From positions 1 to 64,000 of the forward strand of contig JAFQDF010000022.1 of the NCBI GenBank assembly GCA_017416185.1: 64,000 nt of DNA, written 5' to 3'. Source of the stretch: Clostridia bacterium. GTDB taxonomy: Bacteria > Bacillota > Clostridia > Oscillospirales > CAG-272. The number at the start of each line of letters is the position of its first letter. The first letter of the stretch is position 1. A program made the translations under genes and the position numbers. Positions 26,331 through 34,983 of this stretch are shown here, one piece after another. The notes beneath the pieces were generated by a model. That model was not told where the DNA came from, made no database searches, and worked only from the letters and a program-made list of their open reading frames with translations.

Positions 26331-26722
26331 TGCTTGAGGTATATCCTATTCAACAGAAATCCGAACAGAAAGAGCTTTGCGAACTGGCAGGCATAGTTTA
26401 TGATGTAAATAAACTTGCATATAAGGGAATTATCAGTGGCGAGTTGATCGGAGTGGCGCAATTCGGAATCAAGGGCAAATGCGGTTATATTTACGATCTT
26501 GAAAACATTAAGGGTATTGACAATGATGAGGTACTCTTTGTAATTGGAAGAGCTGCCCTCAATTTTATTGACCTTTGCGGTATTGTTGATGTTTATTTTG
26601 AAGCAAGAAGCGAGGACAGAGAGGCTCTTGTTGCTCGTATAGGCTTTAAAAAGGACGAAAATGGCAAATGGTATATGAATACAGATGGCTTCTTTACCGG
26701 GCCTTGTAAATGCGAGGGTTAA
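26330..26722 (+). CDS. Small GNAT-like protein
   Basis: 130 residues with no sharp family match. The arrangement of strands (ISGELIGVAQFGIKGKCGYI, then IYDLENIKG, then a helix with FVIGRAALNFID, then VDVYFEARSED and the tail ALVARIGFKKDENG) resembles a GNAT acetyltransferase fold, although the pyrophosphate-binding loop is not clear. It overlaps rluB by one base (TAATG) and ends at a terminator, so it is the last gene of the lon-to-here block. Confidence 0.6.
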   Translation: MLEVYPIQQKSEQKELCELAGIVYDVNKLAYKGIISGELIGVAQFGIKGKCGYIYDLENIKGIDNDEVLFVIGRAALNFIDLCGIVDVYFEARSEDREALVARIGFKKDENGKWYMNTDGFFTGPCKCEG

Positions 26723-26740
26723 CAATGTTAACCCTCTTTT
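26714..26740 (+). terminator. Rho-independent terminator after the GNAT-like gene
   Basis: GAGGGTTAAC pairs with GTTAACCCTC around a 3-nt loop, followed by TTTT. It overlaps the stop codon region. Confidence 0.85.
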
Positions 26741-26852
26741 ATATAGGCAAACATATTGTGCGAGGGAATTTTAACGTAAAATTTTGTACAGATTGTGCAA
26801 TATGACAAAAAATGGAAAGGAATATTTGTGACAAATTATTTCCAGTTATCTA

Positions 26853-26881
26853 TTGCAATTTATACCATATTATGGTAATAT
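26853..26881 (+). promoter_or_regulatory. Candidate spo0A promoter with palindrome in the spacer
   Basis: TTGCAA, a 17-bp spacer and TAATAT. A perfect 15-bp palindrome (TACCATA-T-TATGGTA, 26863-26877) fills most of the spacer and touches the -10 box, the usual place for a repressor site. A SigH-like -35 (AAAGGAAT, about 26816) is upstream but its -10 is unconvincing. No clear Spo0A box was found. Confidence 0.5.
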
Positions 26882-26919
26882 ATAGGAGTAATAAATAAAT
26901 ATTAACGGAGCGTGTAAAA

Positions 26920-27699
26920 ATGGAGCATAATGTTAAAATACTTGTCGCAGACGAGAACAGAGAATTCAGAAGAAGCTGTAAGGATAATCTTATGGGGTTC
27001 GGATACCGTTTGATTGAGGAAGCAGCAGATGGCGAGGAGGCAATGTTTCAGATCGAGAAGCATCACCCTGATATCGTTATTATTGATATTTGGATGGGTA
27101 AGGTTGAAACACTGAACGTTATTCGTAACTGTAGCCGTATATCATACGGTGATGATAATCCTCCCTCGTTTATAATTACCTCTATTGTCAATAATCCTAA
27201 TATGTTTAACGAACTTTCAGATGCAGGAGCACAGTACTGTGTTCTTAAGCCGCTTGATTATACTATACTTCATGAAAGAATAAGACGTATATACGAGTCC
27301 CGTGTCAAGGACGGGCGATATGTATCCGCATTGCCTGAAGTATCCGAGGATCTTGAGGCGCAGGTTACAAAGGTTATTCATCAGATTGGCGTTCCTGCAC
27401 ATATAAAAGGTTATCAGTATCTCAGAACTGCGATTCTTATGACCATTGCTGACAGCGACATTATAAATTCGGTTACAAAGATCTTATATCCTTCTGTTGC
27501 CAAAAAATATGCAACTACCTCCTCTAGAGTCGAGCGTGCAATCAGGCACGCTATTGAGGTTGCCTGGGACAGAGGAGATATAGATGTTCTTAATTCTTAT
27601 TTCGGATATACTATACATAATAACAGAGGCAAGCCTACAAACAGTGAGTTTATAGCTATGATCGCTGATAATTTAAGGTTAACTAATAAACTTTCATAA
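26920..27699 (+). CDS. spo0A: Sporulation master regulator Spo0A
   Basis: Response regulator that commits the cell to sporulation when phosphorylated. Receiver domain residues 1-120: acidic pair D11/E12, phosphorylation site D56 in VIIDIWM, T87 and K110 in CVLKP. The C-terminal DNA-binding domain (about 145-259) has the family signature: [20 protein letters not shown] and [14 protein letters not shown] with [10 protein letters not shown]. 259 residues, normal. The gene has its own promoter and terminator and is followed by the spoIIIA operon. Confidence 0.97.
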   Translation: MEHNVKILVADENREFRRSCKDNLMGFGYRLIEEAADGEEAMFQIEKHHPDIVIIDIWMGKVETLNVIRNCSRISYGDDNPPSFIITSIVNNPNMFNELSDAGAQYCVLKPLDYTILHERIRRIYESRVKDGRYVSALPEVSEDLEAQVTKVIHQIGVPAHIKGYQYLRTAILMTIADSDIINSVTKILYPSVAKKYATTSSRVERAIRHAIEVAWDRGDIDVLNSYFGYTIHNNRGKPTNSEFIAMIADNLRLTNKLS

Positions 27700-27724
27700 A
27701 AAAGCACCGAAGGGTGCTTTTTTT
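27698..27724 (+). terminator. Rho-independent terminator after spo0A
   Basis: AAAGCACC pairs with GGTGCTTT around a 4-nt loop, followed by a long T run. It separates spo0A from spoIIIAA. Confidence 0.85.
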
Positions 27725-27760
27725 ATTCCAGATCTCATATATATGTTGTGAGGTGAGAAA

Positions 27761-28621
27761 ATGAGGATTCTTGAACGTTATCTTCCTTATGATCTTCTCG
27801 AAGCGATAAAAGAACACGGAGCAGTTAACGAGATCAGATTGAAAAGAAATTCTGGTATTGTTTTGAAAAAGGATGAGAGATATCTGATATTGGATAAGGT
27901 TACGGATGACAGTGTCTTTGATGAAATTATAGATAATCTCCTTGAGCATTCTTATCATTCAAAGCAATCGCAGGTAATTGAAGGTTATCTTTCTCTTGGG
28001 GACGGTTACAGGGCTGGAATAGTCGGACGGGCTGTTTTGCGGGACGGGGCACTCACTAACGTAAATGAGATCGACTCTGTCAATATACGTATACCTTATT
28101 TTGTTAAAGGTGTATCCGAGGCGGTTGTGAACCATCTGAAAGAAAGGTCTTTTGAAACAGGAGTGTTGATATATTCACCTCCCGGTATCGGAAAGACAAC
28201 TTTGTTAAGAGACTTGATAATTAGGTTATGTAACGCTCCGATTTACAAAAGAGTGTCGGTTATTGATACAAGAAATGAAATATACCATCCTTGTATGAAT
28301 AGTCTACCGCTTCTTGATTTGTATTCGGGTTACCCTAAAGAGAAGGGAATTGAATGTGCAATAAGAACTATGGCACCTGATGTAATAATTTGCGACGAGA
28401 TAGGAAACGACAGGGAAACAGATGCAATACTAGCAAATCAGTCTGCGGGGGTACCGATAATAGCAACAGCTCACGGTTCCGACTGTAATGAGCTTATACG
28501 GAGAAAAAATATAAAAAGAATGGACGAGTCAGGGGTATTCGGATGTTATATCGGTATTAAGCGAAAGCAAAACTGCCGAGGTTATATTTTTGATTTCACT
28601 GAGAGAAAATATGGTATATAA
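27761..28621 (+). CDS. spoIIIAA: Stage III sporulation protein AA
   Basis: Secretion-type ATPase (related to GspE/VirB11) of the SpoIIIA-SpoIIQ channel between mother cell and forespore. 286 residues. Walker A is SPPGIGKTTLLRDL; the Walker B region is PDVIICDEIGNDRETDA. AHGSD follows. It opens an eight-gene operon with overlapping or closely spaced genes. The ribosome site is GAGGTGAG. A SigE promoter would be expected upstream; CATATATA at 27736 resembles a SigE -10 but no matching -35 was found. Confidence 0.95.
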   Translation: MRILERYLPYDLLEAIKEHGAVNEIRLKRNSGIVLKKDERYLILDKVTDDSVFDEIIDNLLEHSYHSKQSQVIEGYLSLGDGYRAGIVGRAVLRDGALTNVNEIDSVNIRIPYFVKGVSEAVVNHLKERSFETGVLIYSPPGIGKTTLLRDLIIRLCNAPIYKRVSVIDTRNEIYHPCMNSLPLLDLYSGYPKEKGIECAIRTMAPDVIICDEIGNDRETDAILANQSAGVPIIATAHGSDCNELIRRKNIKRMDESGVFGCYIGIKRKQNCRGYIFDFTERKYGI

Positions 28622-29066
28622 ATACTTTGCTTTTGGTATCATAATGCTTGTTTCGATGTATTGTGCATACTGCTTCAAAAAATACGGTGAGGATAAGATT
28701 AAATATCATTATTCAATTATTGAGTTTATAAGCTATGTTAAGCGGCAGATCGGATATTTCTGTACGCCGACACAAAAAATACTTGGAAACTATGATGATC
28801 CTATTCTTAATAAGTCAGGTTTTTTTGAAAAAAACGGTATAGAAGAAAATATATATCTTGATAGTCAGGGTAAGAAAATACTTCTTGAATTCTTTTCGAT
28901 GTTAGGCAAAAGTGATGCTGAGGACCAAATGGCAAACTGCGATTATACCATCGAGAGTATAAATAGTCTTTTAAATGAATATAAAGATGATGTTGTAAAA
29001 CGTTATAAGGCATATTCTACTATATCCGTTGTAGTTGGTCTTATGCTTATAATTCTGTTGATATAG
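28611..29066 (+). CDS. spoIIIAB: Stage III sporulation protein AB
   Basis: GspF-like membrane component of the SpoIIIA channel. About 151 residues, slightly shorter than the Bacillus protein (171). One transmembrane helix at each end flanks a helical domain, matching the family layout (start YFAFGIIMLVSMYCAYCFKK; end ISVVVGLMLIILLI). ATG 28611 overlaps the spoIIIAA stop and is preferred over 28590. Confidence 0.88.
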   Translation: MVYKYFAFGIIMLVSMYCAYCFKKYGEDKIKYHYSIIEFISYVKRQIGYFCTPTQKILGNYDDPILNKSGFFEKNGIEENIYLDSQGKKILLEFFSMLGKSDAEDQMANCDYTIESINSLLNEYKDDVVKRYKAYSTISVVVGLMLIILLI

Positions 29067-29076
29067 GCGGTGAAGT

Positions 29077-29271
29077 ATGGATATAACGCTTGTTTTAAAG
29101 ATTGCCGGTATAGGATTTCTTGTTAGCGTTGCGAATATTGTATTAAATAAATCAGGTAGAGACGAAATGGCAATGATGGTTTCCATTGCAGGTGTAATTA
29201 TCGTCCTGATTATGATCATATCCCAGATGGCTGATCTAATAGATAAGGTTCGGGATATCTTTGGAATATGA
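29077..29271 (+). CDS. spoIIIAC: Stage III sporulation protein AC
   Basis: Small membrane protein of 64 residues with two transmembrane helices and the family signature IAGIGFLVSVANIVLNKSGR. It ends 4 bases inside the next gene (ATGA overlap). Confidence 0.95.
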   Translation: MDITLVLKIAGIGFLVSVANIVLNKSGRDEMAMMVSIAGVIIVLIMIISQMADLIDKVRDIFGI

Positions 29272-29651
29272 TAGTTAAGGCTGTCGGTATTGTGCTGGTC
29301 ACATTGTTTACCTGCACTATACTCAGGAACACTGCCCCTGTCTTTATACCGTTTATCAGTATTTGTGCAGGAATAGTAATATTGTACTTTTGCTTTGAAA
29401 ACGTAAGTTCAATACTTGAATACTATTATACAGTGTGTCGTACAAATGAATTTGGTGATTACTTTAAGGTTATGCTTAAAGGGTTGGGGATAGCATACGT
29501 TTCGGGTTTAGGTGCCGATCTTTGCCGTGATTGCGGTGAATCAAGACTTGCAGGCAGAATCGAATTTGCCGCAAAGACAGAAATATTAGTAATTGCTTTT
29601 CCGTTTATAAAAAGCCTGATTGAATTAAGTGAAAGTATACTGATATTATGA
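29268..29651 (+). CDS. spoIIIAD: Stage III sporulation protein AD
   Basis: Membrane protein of 127 residues with several helices. The motif LGIAYVSGLGADLCRDCGES is typical of SpoIIIAD. Start and stop overlap the neighbouring genes by 4 bases each. Confidence 0.95.
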   Translation: MIVKAVGIVLVTLFTCTILRNTAPVFIPFISICAGIVILYFCFENVSSILEYYYTVCRTNEFGDYFKVMLKGLGIAYVSGLGADLCRDCGESRLAGRIEFAAKTEILVIAFPFIKSLIELSESILIL

Positions 29652-30718
29652 AATATATAATAATTGCTGTTATTTTGACAGTCTCATTACTATATTGTCC
29701 TGTATATGCCGATGATGATGTATCTGTTTATATTACTGAAGAAATGGACGAGCTTGTTCCGAAAGGTGTGTATGATGATGATAATATTAACTACAATGCG
29801 GTATTAGATGAGATAATTGATTCTCTTGGCAAGTTTACACCAACGTTGTTACGGGATATGATGTCACTTCTCAGCGTAATTATACTATCTGCAATATTCT
29901 CTGTTATGTGTGCTTCTGTAGAAAACAACGGAATAAAACACTGTCTTTCTTATCTATCATCCGGTTGCATTGCACTTTTGGTGTATAGAATTTTAGCATT
30001 AATATGGCAGGAAATGTCGGCACTGCTTTCTAAAATACATACATTTATGACGACATTAACTCCGGTTACAACTCTTCTATATTCTATGGGAGGGAATCTT
30101 ACAACTGCTACCGTAAATAATACTGCAATGTCTATCATTCTGTCTGCTTTTGAGACGATATGTTATTATGGGATAAGGCCTATGTTGCATATTTGCTTTG
30201 GGTTTAGTATTGTCTCTGTGTTTTCAGGTGGTGTCGATCTTAAACCCATCGCAAGATTTGTTCGCAAAAGCTATACAACGGTGTTGATGTTTGTGATGAG
30301 CTCGATGATATGTATTTTAAGCTTACAGAATATGCTTATAAGACCGAGGGATTCGATAGGTATACGTACTGTAAAATTTGCTGCAGCAAAATCAATACCT
30401 ATTGTGGGAGGAGCACTCGGGGAAGCGGCAGCTACTGTTGGTACGGGAATAGCCGCAATAAGAGGTACTTTTGGTGTTCTTGCTATTATTGCGCTTGCGA
30501 TTATGATACTTCCTGTTATTATATCTATGTGGTTCAACAAGTTCGGATTATCTTTTGCAGCAGCAATTTGTTCGATTTTAGGGCTTAGTAAGGAAGAAAG
30601 TCTAATATCAGGTGCCGCTGAGTTGATAAATTTTGCATTAGCTATAATTATATCATCAGCTGCAATGTTTATAATAAGTATTTCTATGTTCGCTTCTGCT
30701 CAACCGGTTGCGGTGTGA
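29648..30718 (+). CDS. spoIIIAE: Stage III sporulation protein AE
   Basis: Polytopic membrane protein of 356 residues, the largest integral component of the SpoIIIA channel. It has a signal peptide (cleavage near YADD) and about six to seven transmembrane helices. Family segments include LTPVTTLLYSMGG and a glycine-alanine rich loop with VGGALGEAAATVGTG. Co-transcribed with its neighbours. Confidence 0.93.
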   Translation: MKYIIIAVILTVSLLYCPVYADDDVSVYITEEMDELVPKGVYDDDNINYNAVLDEIIDSLGKFTPTLLRDMMSLLSVIILSAIFSVMCASVENNGIKHCLSYLSSGCIALLVYRILALIWQEMSALLSKIHTFMTTLTPVTTLLYSMGGNLTTATVNNTAMSIILSAFETICYYGIRPMLHICFGFSIVSVFSGGVDLKPIARFVRKSYTTVLMFVMSSMICILSLQNMLIRPRDSIGIRTVKFAAAKSIPIVGGALGEAAATVGTGIAAIRGTFGVLAIIALAIMILPVIISMWFNKFGLSFAAAICSILGLSKEESLISGAAELINFALAIIISSAAMFIISISMFASAQPVAV

Positions 30719-30721
30719 TGT

Positions 30722-31207
30722 ATGATTGAAATTCGTGAATTTATATTCTCGCTCTTGATAGTTTCAGTATCAGGTGCAATCGTGACTATGTTTCTTCCCG
30801 AGAACACGAAAACAGCAAAATATGTTCATTTTCTGGTAGGTATCGTTGTAACCTCTGTGTTGCTTATGCCTTTAGGGAGATTGAAGTACATCCTTCCCGA
30901 ATTAGTGCCGATAGAGATTCAGTTTGATATAAAGGATACAGATGTATCGGTATATACATCAACAGTAATAAGTGATACGTGCAGAAGAATAGGAAATGAG
31001 CTTTCTGATCTCATAGTTGAAAGAATCGGTGTTAGGCCGTCAAGAATTGAGGTGTACAGTAACCGTGATCCCGAAAATCTAATGGTAAACTGTGTCAAGA
31101 TTTATTTTGGAGAAAAAAATAAATTACTGTATTCTGATGCATATAAATATACCAAGGAGATACTCGGTGCAGATTGTGAGGTGAATATTATGTATGAAGA
31201 TCCTTAA
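30722..31207 (+). CDS. spoIIIAF: Stage III sporulation protein AF
   Basis: 161-residue protein with two N-terminal transmembrane helices (FSLLIVSVSGAIVTMFL and YVHFLVGIVVTSVLLMPLG) and a soluble ring-building-like domain. Shorter than Bacillus SpoIIIAF (206). It overlaps spoIIIAG by 14 bases. Confidence 0.88.
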   Translation: MIEIREFIFSLLIVSVSGAIVTMFLPENTKTAKYVHFLVGIVVTSVLLMPLGRLKYILPELVPIEIQFDIKDTDVSVYTSTVISDTCRRIGNELSDLIVERIGVRPSRIEVYSNRDPENLMVNCVKIYFGEKNKLLYSDAYKYTKEILGADCEVNIMYEDP

Positions 31208-31640
31208 TCGAAAAAGTGTAATTTTCATTGCTGTTGGAATCTTATGCAGTATACTTCTTCTGTTCACAGGCGTTAAAAAGGAAGAAATCGATAAAGAGGA
31301 TTCTGTAAGCTATGAAATTCGTGCTGAACAGAAACTAACAGAGCTGATATCAGGTCTGAAAGGTGTAAGCAATGTAAAGGTTATGGTTACCCTTGAATGC
31401 GGAACTGAATATGTTTATGCCGAAAACAGGGAAGAATCTTCAGATGTAAAGCGTATTGAGTATTATAGTGCCGGAGAAAGTGAAGCATTGCTTATAAAAG
31501 AGATCACTCCGGTTATAAAGGGCGTTGCCGTAGTTTGCGACAGCGAGGATCCAACCGTTGCAAGGGTTAAAATAACAGAGCTTGTTTCAAGTGTTCTTGA
31601 TCTGTCTATAAGTCGGATATTTGTAGATACACAGTCATAG
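31194..31640 (+). CDS. spoIIIAG: Stage III sporulation protein AG
   Basis: Ring-forming channel component. 148 residues, clearly shorter than Bacillus SpoIIIAG (229). One transmembrane helix (residues 8-24) is followed by a domain with family features: GVSNVKVMVTLECGTEYVYA and KGVAVVCDSEDPTVARVKI. The long insertion seen in Bacillus, which builds the beta-barrel, appears shortened. Confidence 0.9.
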   Translation: MKILNRKSVIFIAVGILCSILLLFTGVKKEEIDKEDSVSYEIRAEQKLTELISGLKGVSNVKVMVTLECGTEYVYAENREESSDVKRIEYYSAGESEALLIKEITPVIKGVAVVCDSEDPTVARVKITELVSSVLDLSISRIFVDTQS

Positions 31641-31693
31641 TTTTAGAATGTGATGAATATAAATATAATAAATAATACATAGAGAGGTACAGT

Positions 31694-32260
31694 ATGGATA
31701 TAAAAAATGTTAAGAATAAGCTATCAAAAACCGGAGAAAAGATAAAGTCCTGGTTTACCGGTGAAAATCTTAAGCGAAATATTATTGTTGTTGCATCTTT
31801 GGGTATAATTGGCGGAGCGGTTTACCTGAACTGGAACTATTTTAAGCCGGCAGACTCGGATAACGTGGCAGCTCAGCAAGGAAACAGTGAGCTCGTTGAT
31901 ACTGAATATGCAGAGTCATATTTTGCTATGACTGAGGTGTCAAGACAACGTACGAGAGATGAAGCGCTCGAGGTTTTACAGACTATAGTTGATAATGAAG
32001 CTACCGCACAGGAGGACAGAGCGACGGCACTGAATGCGATAAATGTTATAGCTGCAAATATTCAGTCAGAAGGAAATATCGAATCTCTCGTTGTATCGAA
32101 GGGCTTCGAGGATTGTGTAGCAGTTATCAGTGAAGGCAATGCTACTGTTGTTGTAAAAAGTGACGGTCTTCTTGAAAATGAGATAACACAGATACAGGAG
32201 ATCGTGTATACGGAGGCCGGAATACTTCCGGAAAACCTTAAGATAATCGAAAAACAGTAA
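31694..32260 (+). CDS. spoIIIAH: Stage III sporulation protein AH
   Basis: Mother-cell membrane protein with an EscJ/FliF-like ring domain that binds SpoIIQ across the septum. 188 residues. A transmembrane helix lies at about 33-50, followed by a helical linker (SYFAMTEVSRQRTRDEAL) and the ring domain (ESLVVSKGFEDCVAVISEGN). It is the last gene of the operon. Confidence 0.92.
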   Translation: MDIKNVKNKLSKTGEKIKSWFTGENLKRNIIVVASLGIIGGAVYLNWNYFKPADSDNVAAQQGNSELVDTEYAESYFAMTEVSRQRTRDEALEVLQTIVDNEATAQEDRATALNAINVIAANIQSEGNIESLVVSKGFEDCVAVISEGNATVVVKSDGLLENEITQIQEIVYTEAGILPENLKIIEKQ

Positions 32261-32290
32261 AAAAATAGTGCTATCCGTACGGATAGCACT
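32261..32290. terminator. Bidirectional terminator between spoIIIAH and glyQS
   Basis: A perfect 24-base palindrome (arms AGTGCTATCC / GGATAGCACT, centre GTAC). On the minus strand it is followed by a T run, so it is strongest for glyQS. Confidence 0.85.
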
Positions 32291-32299
32291 TTAGTTATA

Positions 32300-33691
32300 T
32301 TAGTACACCATCTTTGCTGTAAGGTAGGCTTCAAGATCCTCGATCTTGATTCTTTCCTGTTCCATTGTATCACGGTCACGAACTGTTACGCAGCCGTCTT
32401 CCTTGGATTCAAAGTCATAGGTGATGCAGTAGGGAGTTCCGATCTCGTCTTCACGGCGGTATCTCTTGCCGATAGAGCCTGTCTCGTCAAAGTCAACGTT
32501 GAAGTTCTTGGCGAGCATTGCATAAACCTCCTGAGCCTCTGCGGAGAGTTTCTTGGAGAGGGGAAGAACTGCTGCCTTGAAGGGAGCTATAAAGGGATGG
32601 AAATGCATTACCACACGGGTGTCGTTTTCGCCAACCTGTTCTTCGTCATATGCCTCACAGAGAAGTGCAAGCAGAGCTCTGTCTGCACCGAGAGATGGTT
32701 CGATAACGTAGGGAACGTACTTTTCGTTGGTTTCGGGATCAAAGTATTCAAGGGCCTCGCCGCTGTGCTCAGCGTGCTGAGAAAGGTCATAGTCGGTTCT
32801 GTCAGCGATACCCCAGAGCTCACCCCAGCCGAAGGGGAAGAGGTACTCGAAGTCGGTTGTTGCCTTAGAGTAGAAGCAGAGCTCCTCGGGAGAGTGGTCG
32901 CGGAGTCTGAGATTTTCCTTTGAGATACCGAGACCGTAAAGGAAGTTTTCACAGTAGTCTTTCCAGTACTTGAACCATTCGAGGTCTGTTCCGGGTTTGC
33001 AGAAGAACTCGAGCTCCATCTGCTCGAACTCTCTGGTTCTGAAGATGAAGTTACCGGGTGTGATCTCATTACGGAAGGACTTACCTATCTGACCTACGCC
33101 GAAGGGGATCTTCTTTCTGGTGGTACGCTGTACGTTCTTGAAGTTAACAAATATACCCTGTGCTGTTTCGGGACGAAGGTAAAGCTCGGAGGTGGAATCC
33201 TCTGTTACACCCTGATAAGTCTTGAACATAAGGTTGAACTTACGGATGGAGGTGAAGTCCTTGCTGCCGCAATCGGGACAAGTAATTCCGTTTTCTATGA
33301 TAAACTCTGCCATCTTATCGTTTGTCCAACCGTTAGGATTAATGTCAAGATTGTTTTCGGCTATATAGTCCTCGATAAGCTTATCCGCGCGATGACGTGT
33401 CTTACATTCTTTACAGTCCATAAGTGGGTCGGAGAATCCTCCGACATGTCCGGATGCAACCCAGGTCTCGGGGTTCATAATGATCGCGCAGTCGAGACCT
33501 ACGTTATAGGGCTGCTCCTGTACAAACTTCTTCCACCAAGCCTTCTTAACATTGTTCTTAAGCTCCACGCCGAGAGGACCGTAGTCCCAAGAGTTAGCAA
33601 GACCGCCGTATATTTCTGAGCCGCTGTAAATAAAACCTCTTGTTTTACATAAAGCAACAATCTTATCCATAGTTTTCTGTCTGTTGTCCAT
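32300..33691 (-). CDS. glyQS: Glycyl-tRNA synthetase (homodimeric type)
   Basis: Charges tRNA-Gly with glycine. 463 residues, the single-chain dimeric type rather than the two-gene GlyQ-GlyS type. Class II motifs: [20 protein letters not shown] (motif 2 region) and [14 protein letters not shown] (motif 3, with Arg). A zinc-site-like CxxC pair is seen in [11 protein letters not shown] and CPDCGSKD. A separate anticodon-binding domain follows. It is 15 nt downstream of the LCP-like gene, so they probably share a transcript. No T-box is visible upstream. Confidence 0.95.
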   Translation of the reverse strand: MDNRQKTMDKIVALCKTRGFIYSGSEIYGGLANSWDYGPLGVELKNNVKKAWWKKFVQEQPYNVGLDCAIIMNPETWVASGHVGGFSDPLMDCKECKTRHRADKLIEDYIAENNLDINPNGWTNDKMAEFIIENGITCPDCGSKDFTSIRKFNLMFKTYQGVTEDSTSELYLRPETAQGIFVNFKNVQRTTRKKIPFGVGQIGKSFRNEITPGNFIFRTREFEQMELEFFCKPGTDLEWFKYWKDYCENFLYGLGISKENLRLRDHSPEELCFYSKATTDFEYLFPFGWGELWGIADRTDYDLSQHAEHSGEALEYFDPETNEKYVPYVIEPSLGADRALLALLCEAYDEEQVGENDTRVVMHFHPFIAPFKAAVLPLSKKLSAEAQEVYAMLAKNFNVDFDETGSIGKRYRREDEIGTPYCITYDFESKEDGCVTVRDRDTMEQERIKIEDLEAYLTAKMVY

Positions 33692-33706
33692 TGTATATAT
33701 ACTCCT

Positions 33707-34642
33707 TTAATAATTTTTATATTCGGCAAGCATTTTGATGGTTTCCTCCGGTTCGGGAACGAAATATGTATCCTTGCCGGACGTCTTGAATTCTCCCTTA
33801 AAATCAAGATCAACAACTTTGTAAGAAGAATAGTTGAAAATAGTGTCCATATACTTTATAAGATCGTCCTCGTCGAAGTCGGTTACAATATTAGGGAGTG
33901 CTGTGACTAAGAGAGTACCTGCTTTAGATCTCTGCTCGGCCTTAGTGAATTGTTCAATGACTGTTTTGACAAACTGACCGTTACGGAGCATTCTGTTTTC
34001 ATAGCTGTCGCTACAGTATCTAAGCATTTTTGAAATATCATCGCCGGTTTCAAGCTTCTGACCCTTTACAAGGTCGATCACAAGTTCCTGAGATTCATCT
34101 TCATAATTCATACTTATAGGTGCAGTACATACAATATCCTCGAGAGATTCAACAAGTTCACTGAAATCCTCAAGAGATACGATAGCGTGATAGTTAATAT
34201 GAAGTCCTGTCATACCCTGGATCTTTTCCTTGAGGTAGGAAATGTCTTTGTCGGTATATGCCTTGGAAAGCGTTGAATCAGCACCGTCGACAGTGATCTG
34301 AGTGATAGCAGGGATGTTCATATATACAACTGTGTTAGTCTCGTATGAAAATCTTACAAGAATGATTGTATCAGCTCGTGTAGGAGCATCCTTTGTAACC
34401 TCAGGCTGATAATCCGTTCCCACGAGCAAAGCTGTGAAGCTGTTCTGCTCAGCGAATTCAGACACTGCTTCATCGTCAAATCCGATGATCATATCGCTTT
34501 CGGCTGCGACGTTTGATGTATCTGTTGATTTGAAAGGTCCAAAAATTGTTGACAGTATTATATAGGCTAATAGTCCGAAAACAAGGGTCGATATACAGAA
34601 CGTTATAAAGAATGTTAGCACATTTCTTCTAAATGCAGCCAT
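33707..34642 (-). CDS. LCP (LytR-CpsA-Psr)-like membrane protein, degenerate
   Basis: LCP proteins attach glycopolymers such as teichoic acids to peptidoglycan. Here a transmembrane helix (residues 8-32) is followed by an LCP-like domain: FTALLVGTD, TRADTIILVRFS and VVYMNIPAITQI. The common IPRDT motif with a phosphate-binding Arg is changed to IPAIT, and the usual GGVDV element is not recognisable. Part of the later Arg-rich region remains (SYENRMLRNGQFVKTV). The protein may have lost transferase activity or be a variant with another ligand. 311 residues. The ribosome site is GAGGTGAT. It is upstream of glyQS on the same strand. Confidence 0.75.
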   Translation of the reverse strand: MAAFRRNVLTFFITFCISTLVFGLLAYIILSTIFGPFKSTDTSNVAAESDMIIGFDDEAVSEFAEQNSFTALLVGTDYQPEVTKDAPTRADTIILVRFSYETNTVVYMNIPAITQITVDGADSTLSKAYTDKDISYLKEKIQGMTGLHINYHAIVSLEDFSELVESLEDIVCTAPISMNYEDESQELVIDLVKGQKLETGDDISKMLRYCSDSYENRMLRNGQFVKTVIEQFTKAEQRSKAGTLLVTALPNIVTDFDEDDLIKYMDTIFNYSSYKVVDLDFKGEFKTSGKDTYFVPEPEETIKMLAEYKNY

Positions 34643-34676
34643 TTCATCACCTCAATAAATATTTATACATTTTGTA

Positions 34677-34705
34677 ATTATATCATAAGTGTTTATAAAA
34701 TTCAA
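34677..34705 (-). promoter_or_regulatory. SigA-type promoter of the LCP-glyQS operon
   Basis: On the minus strand TTGAAT, a 17-bp spacer and TATAAT, about 35 bp before the start codon. Confidence 0.65.
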
Positions 34706-34723
34706 GTATTTTCCCGGAAAGAC

Positions 34724-34752
34724 TTGAAAAAATAAATGTATTAGTATATAAT
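34724..34752 (+). promoter_or_regulatory. SigA-type promoter of tRNA-Arg
   Basis: TTGAAA, a 17-bp spacer and TATAAT. The expected transcript start (about 34759) is 112 nt before the tRNA, leaving a leader with several short inverted repeats, for example TTTGCA-AAA-TGCAAA at 34827-34841. Confidence 0.65.
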
Positions 34753-34870
34753 ATACGAGTGCAACTCATTTGCGCAGTTGAACGTATATAACAACCTCCT
34801 TATGATTGTATGTTTGAACGTTCTCCTTTGCAAAATGCAAATGGTAATATGTCCTAGTTGTATTGTATAT

Positions 34871-34947
34871 GCGCTTGTAGCTCAGCAGGATAGAGCGTCC
34901 GCCTCCTAAGCGGAAGGTCGGGGATTCGAATTCCTTCAAGCGCGCCA
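34871..34947 (+). tRNA. tRNA-Arg (anticodon CCT)
   Basis: Acceptor stem GCGCTTG pairs with CAAGCGC, then G-CCA, so CCA is encoded. The anticodon loop is CTCCTAA, giving CCT (Arg, reading AGG). The D-arm (GCTC...GAGC) and T-loop TTCGAAT are normal; the T-stem has two G-U pairs. A terminator follows. Confidence 0.95.
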
Positions 34948-34948
34948 A

Positions 34949-34983
34949 AAAGAGCCGAGAGATCAAGTCCCTCGGCTCTTTAC
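34949..34983 (+). terminator. Terminator after tRNA-Arg
   Basis: AAGAGCCGAG pairs with CTCGGCTCTT around an 11-nt loop, followed by TTTA-rich sequence. Confidence 0.75.

Noticed and set aside
26810..26850. SigH promoter of spo0A
   Set aside because: The -35-like AAAGGAAT is good but no GAAT-type -10 lies at the right distance.
27730..27745. SigE promoter of spoIIIAA
   Set aside because: CATATATA resembles a SigE -10 but the sequence 13-15 bp upstream is a T run from the spo0A terminator, not a SigE -35.
33692..34642. T-box riboswitch for glyQS
   Set aside because: The glyQS start is only 15 nt behind the LCP-like gene, and no T-box sequence is seen upstream of that gene.
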